A DNA stretch of 5,346 nucleotides from Phycisphaerales bacterium UBA2266. GTDB lineage: Bacteria; Planctomycetota; Phycisphaerae; Sedimentisphaerales; Anaerobacaceae. Position 1 is the stretch's first letter. Each line of letters opens with the position of its first letter. Below are positions 1 to 5,126 of the stretch, in pieces. A model generated the notes under the pieces. It was not told the origin of the DNA and did no database searches. It saw only the letters and a list, made by a program, of their open reading frames with translations. The translations under genes were made by a program, and so were the position numbers. The stretch covers positions 211 through 5,556 of the forward strand of contig DDXG01000387.1 in NCBI GenBank assembly GCA_002347125.1, read 5' to 3'.

Positions 1-5
1 GTAGG

Positions 6-30
6 GTGGGCAAGTGCCGTTCTTGCCCAC
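6..30. repeat. Perfect inverted repeat (9-bp stem, 7-nt loop)
   Basis: GTGGGCAAG at 6-14 pairs perfectly with CTTGCCCAC at 22-30 around a 7-nt loop. It lies downstream of the minus-strand reductase gene, so it could end that transcript. No T-run follows the stem on the minus strand, so it is not a classical intrinsic terminator. From memory it resembles common intergenic palindromes of the type GTAGGGTGGGC...GCCCACC. The heptad array at 40-102 follows it. Confidence 0.6.
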
Positions 31-39
31 GCGGTAGAG

Positions 40-102
40 TTCCGACTTCTTACCTTTGGCTTTGCACTTCGCTGCTCGATCTTTGGTCTTTGCGTCTCAG
101 GC
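40..102. repeat. Heptad array A (9 x 7 bp, consensus YTYGNNC on +)
   Basis: Cut into 7-mers from base 40, this stretch gives nine consecutive units with no slippage. Position 1 is always a pyrimidine, position 2 is always T, position 3 is always a pyrimidine, position 4 is G in five units, and position 7 is C in seven of nine. Example units are TTTGCAC (61-67) and TTTGGTC (82-88). The ninth unit (96-102) contains the reductase stop codon (TGA on the minus strand, 97-99) and most of its last codon. The array therefore starts inside the gene end and fills its 3' flank. Confidence 0.6.
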
Positions 103-1155
103 CATCATGCGCCCCGATGAATACGGACAACCACTCCGCGCATAACAAGGCTCCATCCCCCCATCCAGCCCCGCCCGCTGTTGCTCGCGCGTGAACACGC
201 TGCCCGCCTCCTTCGCCATGACTTCCAGCTTCTTCAGCTCTTCATCCGTAATCGGCTGGTAGTTCTTCGCCGCCGCAATCGCCATGTCCGTCAGGTCCAG
301 ATACGACGGCGGAATCCCCGCCGCCACGTTCGCCTGCGACAGCGTGTACCGCATCGCCAGGTCCGCGTGCTCCTGCGTTTCGGTGCACTTGTACCACCAC
401 TGCCGCGTCCGCTGCTCGCCCTGTGCCCAGGACCCGGCCAGCAGCGGCTTGATCGCAATCACGCCCGTGCCCTTTTCTCTGGCCAGTTCGATAATCTCCC
501 TGCCGAACCCGAAGTGGAAGTACTCAACGTAATTGATCGGGAACATCACCGTGTCGAAGTCAAAGCCCTTCAACGCCGCCACGCCGCCCTTCGTCGTATG
601 CGCGGAAAAGCCGATGAACCGAATCTTGCCCTCCTCCTTCGCCTTGAGAATCGTCTCCATCGCCCCATCCGGCCCCAGCCCCTTGGCGACCTCATCCTCG
701 GTGAAGATACAGTGCATCTGATACAAATCGAAGTGGTCGGTCTTGAGCCGCCGCAGCGACCGCTCCAGCTCCTGCCTCGCCCCGGCCTTGTCCCGCTTCT
801 TCGTCTTGCACGACAGGAATATCCGGTCGCGCGGGATCCCCTGCAGGCCGATGCCCATCTTCACCTCGCAGATACCGTCCCGGCCGTAAGCCGGTGCCAC
901 ATCGAAGTAGTTGACGCCCTGCTCCCATGCCTTGAGCAGCCCCCGGTTGCACGTGTGCTGATCGTAGTTGCTCAGGGCCAGCCCCGGAAATCCCACCATC
1001 GAGACCTTCTCGCCCGTGCGGCCGAGCGCCCGAAGCGGCATCCCGCCCCGTCCGATCTCCACCTCGCCGGCCTCGATAAACCCCGGCCACCAGGCCGCGG
1101 CCGCCCCACCCGCCGCCACGCTGCCAACCGCCTTCAAGAATGAACGTCTTTTCAT
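97..1155 (-). CDS. Tat-exported aldo/keto reductase family protein
   Basis: The product is a 352-aa NAD(P)H-dependent oxidoreductase of the aldo/keto reductase superfamily ((beta/alpha)8 barrel); the substrate cannot be told. The N-terminus is a twin-arginine signal: KRRSFLK at residues 2-8, then a short Ala/Gly-rich hydrophobic stretch to about 22, so export is expected. The catalytic tetrad is visible as D85 and Y90 (YFDVAPAYG), K117 (SCKT) and H148 (YQMH). IKPLLAG (235-241) fits the cofactor-binding strand. Length is near the usual 300-350 for the family. The C-terminus keeps only two cysteines (C337, C343), so the 4Fe-4S tail seen in some relatives is absent. The start is supported by AGGGG at 1163-1167, 7 nt upstream of the ATG. 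It is divergent from the deacetylase gene, with a repeat-filled gap between. The family call is firm; the physiological role is unknown. Confidence 0.93.
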   Translation of the reverse strand: MKRRSFLKAVGSVAAGGAAAAWWPGFIEAGEVEIGRGGMPLRALGRTGEKVSMVGFPGLALSNYDQHTCNRGLLKAWEQGVNYFDVAPAYGRDGICEVKMGIGLQGIPRDRIFLSCKTKKRDKAGARQELERSLRRLKTDHFDLYQMHCIFTEDEVAKGLGPDGAMETILKAKEEGKIRFIGFSAHTTKGGVAALKGFDFDTVMFPINYVEYFHFGFGREIIELAREKGTGVIAIKPLLAGSWAQGEQRTRQWWYKCTETQEHADLAMRYTLSQANVAAGIPPSYLDLTDMAIAAAKNYQPITDEELKKLEVMAKEAGSVFTREQQRAGLDGGMEPCYARSGCPYSSGRMMA

Positions 1156-1173
1156 GATCGAACCCCTGTAAAT

Positions 1174-1236
1174 GACTCACGACGCATGACTTACGACTCA
1201 AGACCTTAGACCCTGGACCTTAGACTGCGGACTCCG
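1174..1236. repeat. Heptad array B (9 x 7 bp, GACNNNN on +)
   Basis: GAC occurs at 1174, 1181, 1188, 1195, 1202, 1209, 1216, 1223 and 1230, exactly every 7 bp for nine units, while the next four bases vary. On the minus strand this reads as GTC preceded by four variable bases, usually with a purine next to the GTC. It lies in the 5' flank of the reductase gene, 19 bp upstream of its ATG. The fixed triplet with a drifting remainder distinguishes it from an ordinary slipped microsatellite. Confidence 0.75.
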
Positions 1237-1273
1237 GATGCTCGTCCATGGGCAGCACTGTGGCAAGTGTAAG

Positions 1274-1329
1274 GGGTGGTGGGGCGTTCGTAAACCCCAA
1301 AAAGCCACCCGGCGGCGATAGGCCGCGGG
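1274..1329. repeat. Two adjacent imperfect hairpins
   Basis: GGGTGG (1274-1279) pairs with CCACCC (1305-1310), and inside it GGGG (1281-1284) pairs with CCCC (1295-1298). Next to it, CCCG-CGGC (1308-1316, with G1312 bulged) pairs with GCCGCGGG (1322-1329) around a 5-nt GATAG loop. The two structures share bases 1308-1310, so they compete in part. On the minus strand they precede heptad array B, the same hairpin-then-heptad order seen elsewhere in the window. No T-run marks a terminator. Confidence 0.45.
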
Positions 1330-1357
1330 CCCCCAGACACCCCCAGCCTGACGCTAT

Positions 1358-1442
1358 TTGGGTGGCAGCCTTTCGCGCAGCGAAGGGCTGGATCGAGCCA
1401 GCCCTTGCCTTTCCCGGACTGGCTTCGGGACCACCCCCAGCA
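1358..1442. repeat. Hairpin module, copy 1
   Basis: This is the first copy of a module repeated 126 bp downstream. A closing stem, GGGTGG (1360-1365) with CCACCC (1431-1436), encloses three hairpins: TTCGC/GCGAA (1372-1376, 1380-1384), GGGCTGG/CCAGCCC (1385-1391, 1398-1404, loop ATCGAG) and TCCCG/CGGGA (1412-1416, 1426-1430). The middle hairpin can extend to 9 bp (1383-1391 with 1398-1406) at the expense of the first. The overall shape is cloverleaf-like and about 77 nt long, but no tRNA T-loop or anticodon arm is recognisable. It could act as DNA (REP-like) or as RNA. Confidence 0.55.
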
Positions 1443-1483
1443 AGTTACGAACGGCGAAACACGAACGACGAAGGACAAACGAG
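1443..1483. repeat. Heptad array C (about 6 x 7 bp, consensus AANNACG on +)
   Basis: Six units in 7-bp register follow hairpin module copy 1, for example AAACACG (1457-1463) and AACGACG (1464-1470). The sixth unit ends on the first base of module copy 2 (1484). On the minus strand the units can be read as TTCGNNN, which matches the plus-strand consensus of array A. Confidence 0.6.
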
Positions 1484-1570
1484 TTGGGTGGCAGCCTTTC
1501 GCGCAGCGAAGGGCTGGCTCGATCCGGCCCTTGCCTTTCCCGAACCGGCTTCGGGGCGACCCCAAGCAAG
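1484..1570. repeat. Hairpin module, copy 2 (middle loop inverted)
   Basis: This is a near-identical second copy of the module at 1358-1442, offset by exactly 126 bp. The middle hairpin is AAGGGCTGG (1509-1517), loop CTCGAT (1518-1523), CCGGCCCTT (1524-1532), with one T/G wobble. Its loop is the exact reverse complement of the copy 1 loop, ATCGAG. The third hairpin is better paired here: CCCGAA (1539-1544) with TTCGGG (1550-1555). The closing stem is degraded but replaced in part by TTGGG (1484-1488) with CCCAA (1561-1565). Confidence 0.55.
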
Positions 1571-1572
1571 GT

Positions 1573-1635
1573 ACAAACATGACACGGACGACAAAACACG
1601 AACGACGAAGGACGCAATACGAACCACAGATCCCG
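1573..1635. repeat. Heptad array D (9 x 7 bp, consensus NANNACR on +)
   Basis: Nine 7-mers in register follow hairpin module copy 2. Position 6 is C in all nine, position 5 is A in eight, position 7 is always A or G, and position 2 is A in seven. AAACACG (1594-1600) and AACGACG (1601-1607) are identical to units of array C. Array D is longer, consistent with unit gain in this copy or loss in the other. It ends three bases before the promoter-like TTGACA of the deacetylase gene. Confidence 0.65.
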
Positions 1636-1637
1636 CC

Positions 1638-1667
1638 TTGACATCCCCTGCCACCGTGCGTTATCCA
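1638..1667 (+). promoter_or_regulatory. Candidate sigma-70-type promoter for the deacetylase gene
   Basis: A perfect -35 hexamer TTGACA (1638-1643) is followed after 18 bp by TATCCA (1662-1667), which matches the -10 consensus at only three of six positions. Transcription would begin near 1674-1676 and give a 5' leader of about 35 nt with the AAGGAG site in it. The strong -35 box and good position support the call; the poor -10 box limits it. Confidence 0.4.
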
Positions 1668-1710
1668 TACTCCCACAATCCCATCGCCGCCCCAAAAGGA
1701 GTCATCGACC

Positions 1711-2652
1711 ATGCACGTATCCAGACGAGAACTCATCAGTGCCGCCGCGGCCGCGACAATCGCCTCCCACCTGCCCCAGACCCGCGTAAATGCCGCCGAC
1801 ACCGCGAGCAACGCCCCGGCCAACCCCGCCACCCGCTATATCGCCGCCTACGACACGGAATCGCCCGCCTGCCTGCCCGCCTGCCGCCGGATCGTGGCCG
1901 TGCACAGGCGGCTGGAGATGCCCGCGACGTTCTTCATCACCGGCCGCACGCTGGAGGCCAATGCGAAGGAGTACAAGGAACTCTTCTCCGACCCGCTCTT
2001 CGAGGTCGCCTCCCACACCTGGAGCCACAAGCTGCTCCGCGACAACGCCCTGTGCGGCCGAGCGGTCTCGCTGGACGAGCAGCGGGAGGAGGTCTTCCGG
2101 TCGAAGGAGTTTATCGAATCGGTCTTCGAGCGGCCGTGCATCGGCCTGCGCCCGGCCGTCGGCTTCGACAACGCCCTCAAAGGGGCCGCCGACACGCTCA
2201 AGCTCATCCACGACGCCGGCTACCGCTACGTCAGCAGCCTGCTCTGGGGGCCGGACTGCTCCATGCCCGCCCTCATCGAGCCGCCCTTCCACTACGGCCC
2301 CGACAACTTTGCCGACCTCTGGGAGCTGCCCGGCCACGGCTGGCACGAGAATCTCCTGAAGAACCACAACCGCTGGGGCGCCCGCCGCCTGACCCTCTGG
2401 CCATCGCCCATGCCGGGGGCCATCCCCAACGACTTCGTCAAGACCCCGCAGGACGAGTTCGCGGTTAACAGGGTCTTCCTCGAACACGCCCTCCAAGCCA
2501 ACAAACCCCAGATCTCCTTTATCTGGCACCCCTGGTCCCTCCACCAGTTCGACCCCGAAATGAAGATGCTCGAACTAACCTTCACCCACGCCCACACCCT
2601 CAACCTGACGCCCAGCACCTACGCCTCCCTCCACCAATCCCTAACCCCCTGA
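1711..2652 (+). CDS. Secreted polysaccharide deacetylase-like (NodB fold) protein
   Basis: The product is 313 aa. The start has AAGGAG 9 nt upstream. The N-terminus reads SRREL at residues 4-8, then an Ala-rich hydrophobic segment and a V-N-A cleavage-type site near residue 28, a Tat-like signal. NodB motifs are recognisable: YDTE at 47-50 (motif 1, usually TFDD), SHTWSH at 101-106 with H102 and H106 as metal ligands, LRPAVGF at 146-152 (motif 3), the SSLLWGPD block at 175-182, and SFIWHPW at 269-275 with H273 as the motif 5 histidine. Family members remove N- or O-acetyl groups from chitin, peptidoglycan or xylan, but the substrate here cannot be inferred. Glu replaces the second motif 1 Asp, with one residue between, so the metal site is non-standard. 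It converges with the endonuclease gene across 30 bp that hold no clear terminator. Confidence 0.87.
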   Translation: MHVSRRELISAAAAATIASHLPQTRVNAADTASNAPANPATRYIAAYDTESPACLPACRRIVAVHRRLEMPATFFITGRTLEANAKEYKELFSDPLFEVASHTWSHKLLRDNALCGRAVSLDEQREEVFRSKEFIESVFERPCIGLRPAVGFDNALKGAADTLKLIHDAGYRYVSSLLWGPDCSMPALIEPPFHYGPDNFADLWELPGHGWHENLLKNHNRWGARRLTLWPSPMPGAIPNDFVKTPQDEFAVNRVFLEHALQANKPQISFIWHPWSLHQFDPEMKMLELTFTHAHTLNLTPSTYASLHQSLTP

Positions 2653-2682
2653 CCCGAACCCCCTTGGCAAGGCGCCACCTAC

Positions 2683-3813
2683 CTACTCGCCGCTTTCCGC
2701 AGCTTGACGAAGCGCAAGAAACGCTTCCTTGAGCGCTTGGCTGACTGCTGAATCAGGCTCGTGCAGAACAAGTACTTGGTAGGCATCCAGGAAATCGCCC
2801 CGAATCCGATGGAACAGGTGCAAAAAATGGCGCAGGAATCCAATGCAATCAAGTACTGCTATTTCTGTCCCAGCGGTCTCTTCATAGACCCCCTTCGCAT
2901 GCGCCACAACATCCGGCTCAATCGTATCCGTGGTCACGAAAAGATAGTTGTTGATTCTGTTCCTCGATCTGGCAATCTTCGTCACAGCACAATCTATATC
3001 GTCGATCGTCACCCGTCTCGTTTTCATCTCATAAGCGGTCACAACAGCATCGTCCCCTACGAGGCATATCTCCACATCGCCCAATGACTGCGTTTGAAGG
3101 TCAGCGGCGTTGTGCGCATTCAGCGGCAGAACACGTTCCGACAAACAGTCACCAGCAGCCTGATATGCCGCGGCCACAATCAATACAGGCAGGCGACTGG
3201 CATTTCTGCACTTCAGGTGCTGCGACACAAGGTCCACTATTGCCTCAGATGACAATGGCAAAGCCCCTGCACCTCGCGCCAGCGAACTCATAAGCGCAGC
3301 TATGCGCGCGAGTTTCTCATCTCGCAGTTGCAGCAGAACACGAACTGTTTCGACAAACAACACATCAGTAGCAATACGGTTCTTCGCAACGTCGTCCAAC
3401 AATTGCAGGGTCTTTTCATACAACTCGCGAGGCCTCCCGACCAGCACTCGGCTAGTTGTCAACGCATGATTGATATTCCGCAAGGTCGGGGTCAGGAAGG
3501 CAGTCGTTGGATTACACGGCAACCGATGCTTGCTGATGAACTCCGTAAGGTACTGTTCGTCATAGGTTCGCCCAGAGAAACTGTCAGCACTTCCAATCTC
3601 CGTATAGGGTTTTCGCGGGTCCACCTTCGGTTTGTGCAGTTTCCCAAGGAGGCAGGCCATTAGCAGGCGGACCCCGGCCCTGTTGTTCAAGCAGCGGCAG
3701 ACAAAGTCCACGCGAGCCCGAATATCAGCGTCCTTGATCACTGTCTTCGATAGGGATGCGTTGGCCCTCCTGTATACATCAGTCAGAATGCTCTCTGGTG
3801 TCCGCGCCGTCAT
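2683..3813 (-). CDS. SacI-family type II restriction endonuclease
   Basis: The product is 376 aa and is predicted to cut unmethylated DNA. A PD-(D/E)XK-like core is visible at 245-264: D246 in GDVEI, then E262-x-K264 in YEMKTR on the next strand, followed by a helix and a strand (NNYLFVTTD, 288-296). From memory, the segment from GDV through the predicted strand matches the layout of SacI, and the Tyr-Asp-rich block at 80-115 (RTYDEQY, then LPCNPTTAFLTP) is typical of proteins annotated as this family. The N-terminal 240 residues look mostly helical. The ATG overlaps the methylase stop as ATGA (3810-3813), with AAAGGA 10-11 nt upstream, so translational coupling is likely. GC is visibly lower than in the flanks. 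Recognition of GAGCTC itself is not established. The gene looks intact. Confidence 0.8.
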   Translation of the reverse strand: MTARTPESILTDVYRRANASLSKTVIKDADIRARVDFVCRCLNNRAGVRLLMACLLGKLHKPKVDPRKPYTEIGSADSFSGRTYDEQYLTEFISKHRLPCNPTTAFLTPTLRNINHALTTSRVLVGRPRELYEKTLQLLDDVAKNRIATDVLFVETVRVLLQLRDEKLARIAALMSSLARGAGALPLSSEAIVDLVSQHLKCRNASRLPVLIVAAAYQAAGDCLSERVLPLNAHNAADLQTQSLGDVEICLVGDDAVVTAYEMKTRRVTIDDIDCAVTKIARSRNRINNYLFVTTDTIEPDVVAHAKGVYEETAGTEIAVLDCIGFLRHFLHLFHRIRGDFLDAYQVLVLHEPDSAVSQALKEAFLALRQAAESGE

Positions 3814-4730
3814 AACCTGAACAGTCCTTTCCTTGCTTCTGGGTCATAATTCGTCCAGAGTACCTCCTGACGCGTCCCTTTTGTAGAATGTATGGTCCTC
3901 TCGGCTCCCACACTTTTCACCCATCTCCGCTTAGGATACAGTTTCTCCATGAGTGCATGATCATACCCCGACACCGCGACTCTGCCCTTGCACCCATTAA
4001 GGGTCTCCGCAAGCAATTCATGTTCTGCCCCATTCATTTCAAAGCCGTAAGCATTGGCATCGCCCCGTGTCGCATGAAGATAAGGAGGATCGCAGTAGAA
4101 TAAAGTCTCAGGACTGTCATACAAACGGATGACCTCGATGGCAGGGCGATTCTCGATTTGAACTCGGATTAGCCGCTGCGCAACTTCATTCAGACGACCC
4201 ACCCCGCCAAGCCATCGGGACACAACACCTGACATTCCCGCGCGGCTCGTGTTCTTGCAGTTCGCCCATCGCCCGAGAGACGCAGTTTGAGCAAGGCCCG
4301 TACGCGTCTGCCGAGCCCTGATGAAAAACCGCCTTGCGCGTTCAACCTCACAGATACTCTCTGTCTCGCCGTAGATCGCAGTATAGTACTCCTCACGAGA
4401 AAACGGCGTGAGGGAGATTGCCCGAATTAGCTCTTCACATCGCTCACGCAGAACACGGAAGAAATTGACTACTTCGCCATCAATATCATTGTATGTTTCG
4501 ACTGGAGCAGCATCGCGATTCAACAGGACTGCCGCTGACCCCCCGAATGGTTCACAGTAATGATGACATTCTGGAAGCAGCGGCAAAAGCCAATCCAAAT
4601 GACAGAACTTCCCCCCGTACCATCCAAACACGATCAGCCGATTGTGCCGTCGGTGAATAAAGCTTCCATTCCCGCCCATGCACATCGCATCATCAAGGTA
4701 TATCGGTGCTACACTCTTGCCGTTCTTCAT
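3810..4730 (-). CDS. D12-class adenine-specific DNA methyltransferase (Dam-like)
   Basis: The product is predicted to transfer a methyl group from S-adenosylmethionine to adenine N6 and so protect host DNA from the coupled nuclease. In the 306-aa form, the motif order is that of the alpha group: GWYGGKF (36-42, motif X), EPFGGSA (60-66, motif I, SAM binding), ND at 81-82, a target-recognition region at about 95-205, FYCDPPY (211-217; motif IV, DPPY catalytic), and VAVSGYD and EVLWTNY toward the C-terminus. I chose the ATG at 4730 because AAGGTG lies 7 nt upstream. A GTG at 4796 in the same frame would add 22 Arg-rich residues, but a promoter-like -10 box overlaps it. The stop overlaps the nuclease ATG. 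All motifs are intact. Confidence 0.92.
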   Translation of the reverse strand: MKNGKSVAPIYLDDAMCMGGNGSFIHRRHNRLIVFGWYGGKFCHLDWLLPLLPECHHYCEPFGGSAAVLLNRDAAPVETYNDIDGEVVNFFRVLRERCEELIRAISLTPFSREEYYTAIYGETESICEVERARRFFIRARQTRTGLAQTASLGRWANCKNTSRAGMSGVVSRWLGGVGRLNEVAQRLIRVQIENRPAIEVIRLYDSPETLFYCDPPYLHATRGDANAYGFEMNGAEHELLAETLNGCKGRVAVSGYDHALMEKLYPKRRWVKSVGAERTIHSTKGTRQEVLWTNYDPEARKGLFRL

Positions 4731-4737
4731 CGTTACA

Positions 4738-4743
4738 CACCTT
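4738..4743 (-). promoter_or_regulatory. Ribosome binding site deciding the methylase start
   Basis: AAGGTG on the minus strand sits 7 nt upstream of the ATG at 4730-4728. No comparable site precedes the in-frame ATG codons at 4685 and 4679. This is the main reason for preferring the 306-aa form. Confidence 0.6.
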
Positions 4744-4798
4744 GAACTTGTTCGCCTTTTTGGCAGCGGCGCTCTGTCGCAATGTCGCGTTGCCACTC

Positions 4799-4828
4799 AT
4801 TATCACAACTTAACAGATTTAGCCCCAA
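4799..4828 (-). promoter_or_regulatory. Candidate extended -10 promoter of the methylase-nuclease operon
   Basis: On the minus strand, GATAAT (4804-4799) matches the -10 consensus at five of six positions and is preceded by TGT, an extended -10 element. TTGGGG (4828-4823) lies 18 bp upstream and matches the -35 consensus only at TTG. A transcript starting near 4791 would exclude the GTG at 4796 as a start and leave a leader of about 60 nt before the ATG at 4730. Confidence 0.45.
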
Positions 4829-5109
4829 CTGCAAGCACAAGCTCAATCACCTTCTATGCCGGGCCACGCCCCAGCACATTCGCCCTTACGGCCATCATCT
4901 GGCTCCTCCATTCCCCCCAAAGCATTCCAGCCTCAGCCCGACCCGCAAACCGTCCACTCCGTCCGCACAGCCGCCGCGGACGCCAACCCCGCCCTGCCGC
5001 CGGTAGCCCTAACGGTGAAAAACGTCCCTCACCCCGCCCCGCCCAACGGTCCGACCGTCCGACCGTCCAACCGTCTGACGCTTCCCGCTTACCGCTTACC
5101 GCTTATCAC
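4801..5109. other. Intergenic region upstream of the methylase operon
   Basis: This region lies between the partial right-edge gene and the methylase. It holds the candidate methylase promoter at its left end and two tandem repeats at its right end. The middle (about 4860-5040) is GC-rich. A plus-strand reading frame across it is Pro-rich and low in complexity and shows no domain. On the minus strand only short open stretches occur. I see no RNA gene. Confidence 0.6.
5043..5082. repeat. 8-bp tandem repeat (about 5 units, CCGACCGT on +)
   Basis: Two perfect CCGACCGT units (5051-5058, 5059-5066) are flanked by degenerate ones: CCAACGGT before, and CCAACCGT and CTGACGCT after. It passes directly into the 7-bp array at 5078, so the period changes from 8 to 7 within a few bases. 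Confidence 0.7.
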
Positions 5110-5126
5110 TTACCGCTTGCCGCTTG
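5078..5126. repeat. Heptad array E (7 x 7 bp, CCGCTTA on +)
   Basis: Seven 7-bp units run without slippage: one degenerate unit, three of CCGCTTA (5085-5105), TCACTTA, then two of CCGCTTG (5113-5126). C at positions 2 and 4 and TT at positions 5-6 are invariant. The TAA stop of the partial minus-strand gene (5110-5112) lies inside the fifth unit, and the last five residues of that protein are encoded largely by repeat units. Confidence 0.8.

Larger units (their letters stand above)
1156..1710. other. Divergent intergenic region rich in repeats and hairpins, no gene
   Basis: These 555 bp separate the divergent reductase and deacetylase genes. Long reading frames cross it on both strands, but their products are low-complexity and repeated (Arg/Ser/Pro-rich, with the same peptide block twice in one frame), as expected from repeat DNA. 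In order it holds heptad array B, nested hairpins, a hairpin module with heptad array C, a second copy of that module with heptad array D, a promoter-like site, and the deacetylase ribosome binding site (AAGGAG, 1696-1701). Confidence 0.8.

Noticed and set aside
6..30. Intrinsic terminator of the reductase gene
   Set aside because: The stem is strong, but no T-run follows it on the minus strand. It is listed only as an inverted repeat.
1360..1436. The 77-nt cloverleaf-like fold as a tRNA or tRNA-derived element
   Set aside because: The middle stem is up to 9 bp, there is no T-loop consensus or anticodon arm, and the closing stem is not followed by a CCA-type end.
40..1635. CRISPR array
   Set aside because: The units are 7 bp long, without 20-40 bp repeats or unique spacers, and no cas gene is present.
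1248..2468. Long plus-strand frame of 406 codons crossing the divergent gap into the deacetylase
   Set aside because: Its first part is translated repeat DNA and the rest is an Arg/Pro-rich shadow of the deacetylase gene. The true gene has NodB motifs and a good ribosome binding site.
2653..2682. Bidirectional terminator between the convergent deacetylase and endonuclease genes
   Set aside because: Only a 5-bp CCTTG/CAAGG pairing with a 1-base loop is present, which cannot form a real hairpin, and there is no T-run.
4693..4800. A 35-codon minus-strand frame from the ATG at 4800, rich in Ala and Lys, as a possible control protein of the restriction-modification system
   Set aside because: It has no helix-turn-helix pattern, overlaps the methylase start in another frame, and its start codon coincides with the candidate -10 box.
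4936..5028. Short minus-strand open stretch of 31 codons with a protein-like sequence ending in TGA, as a possible remnant of a second gene end
   Set aside because: It is too short, with stops on both sides and no recognisable family. In high-GC DNA such a stretch arises easily by chance.
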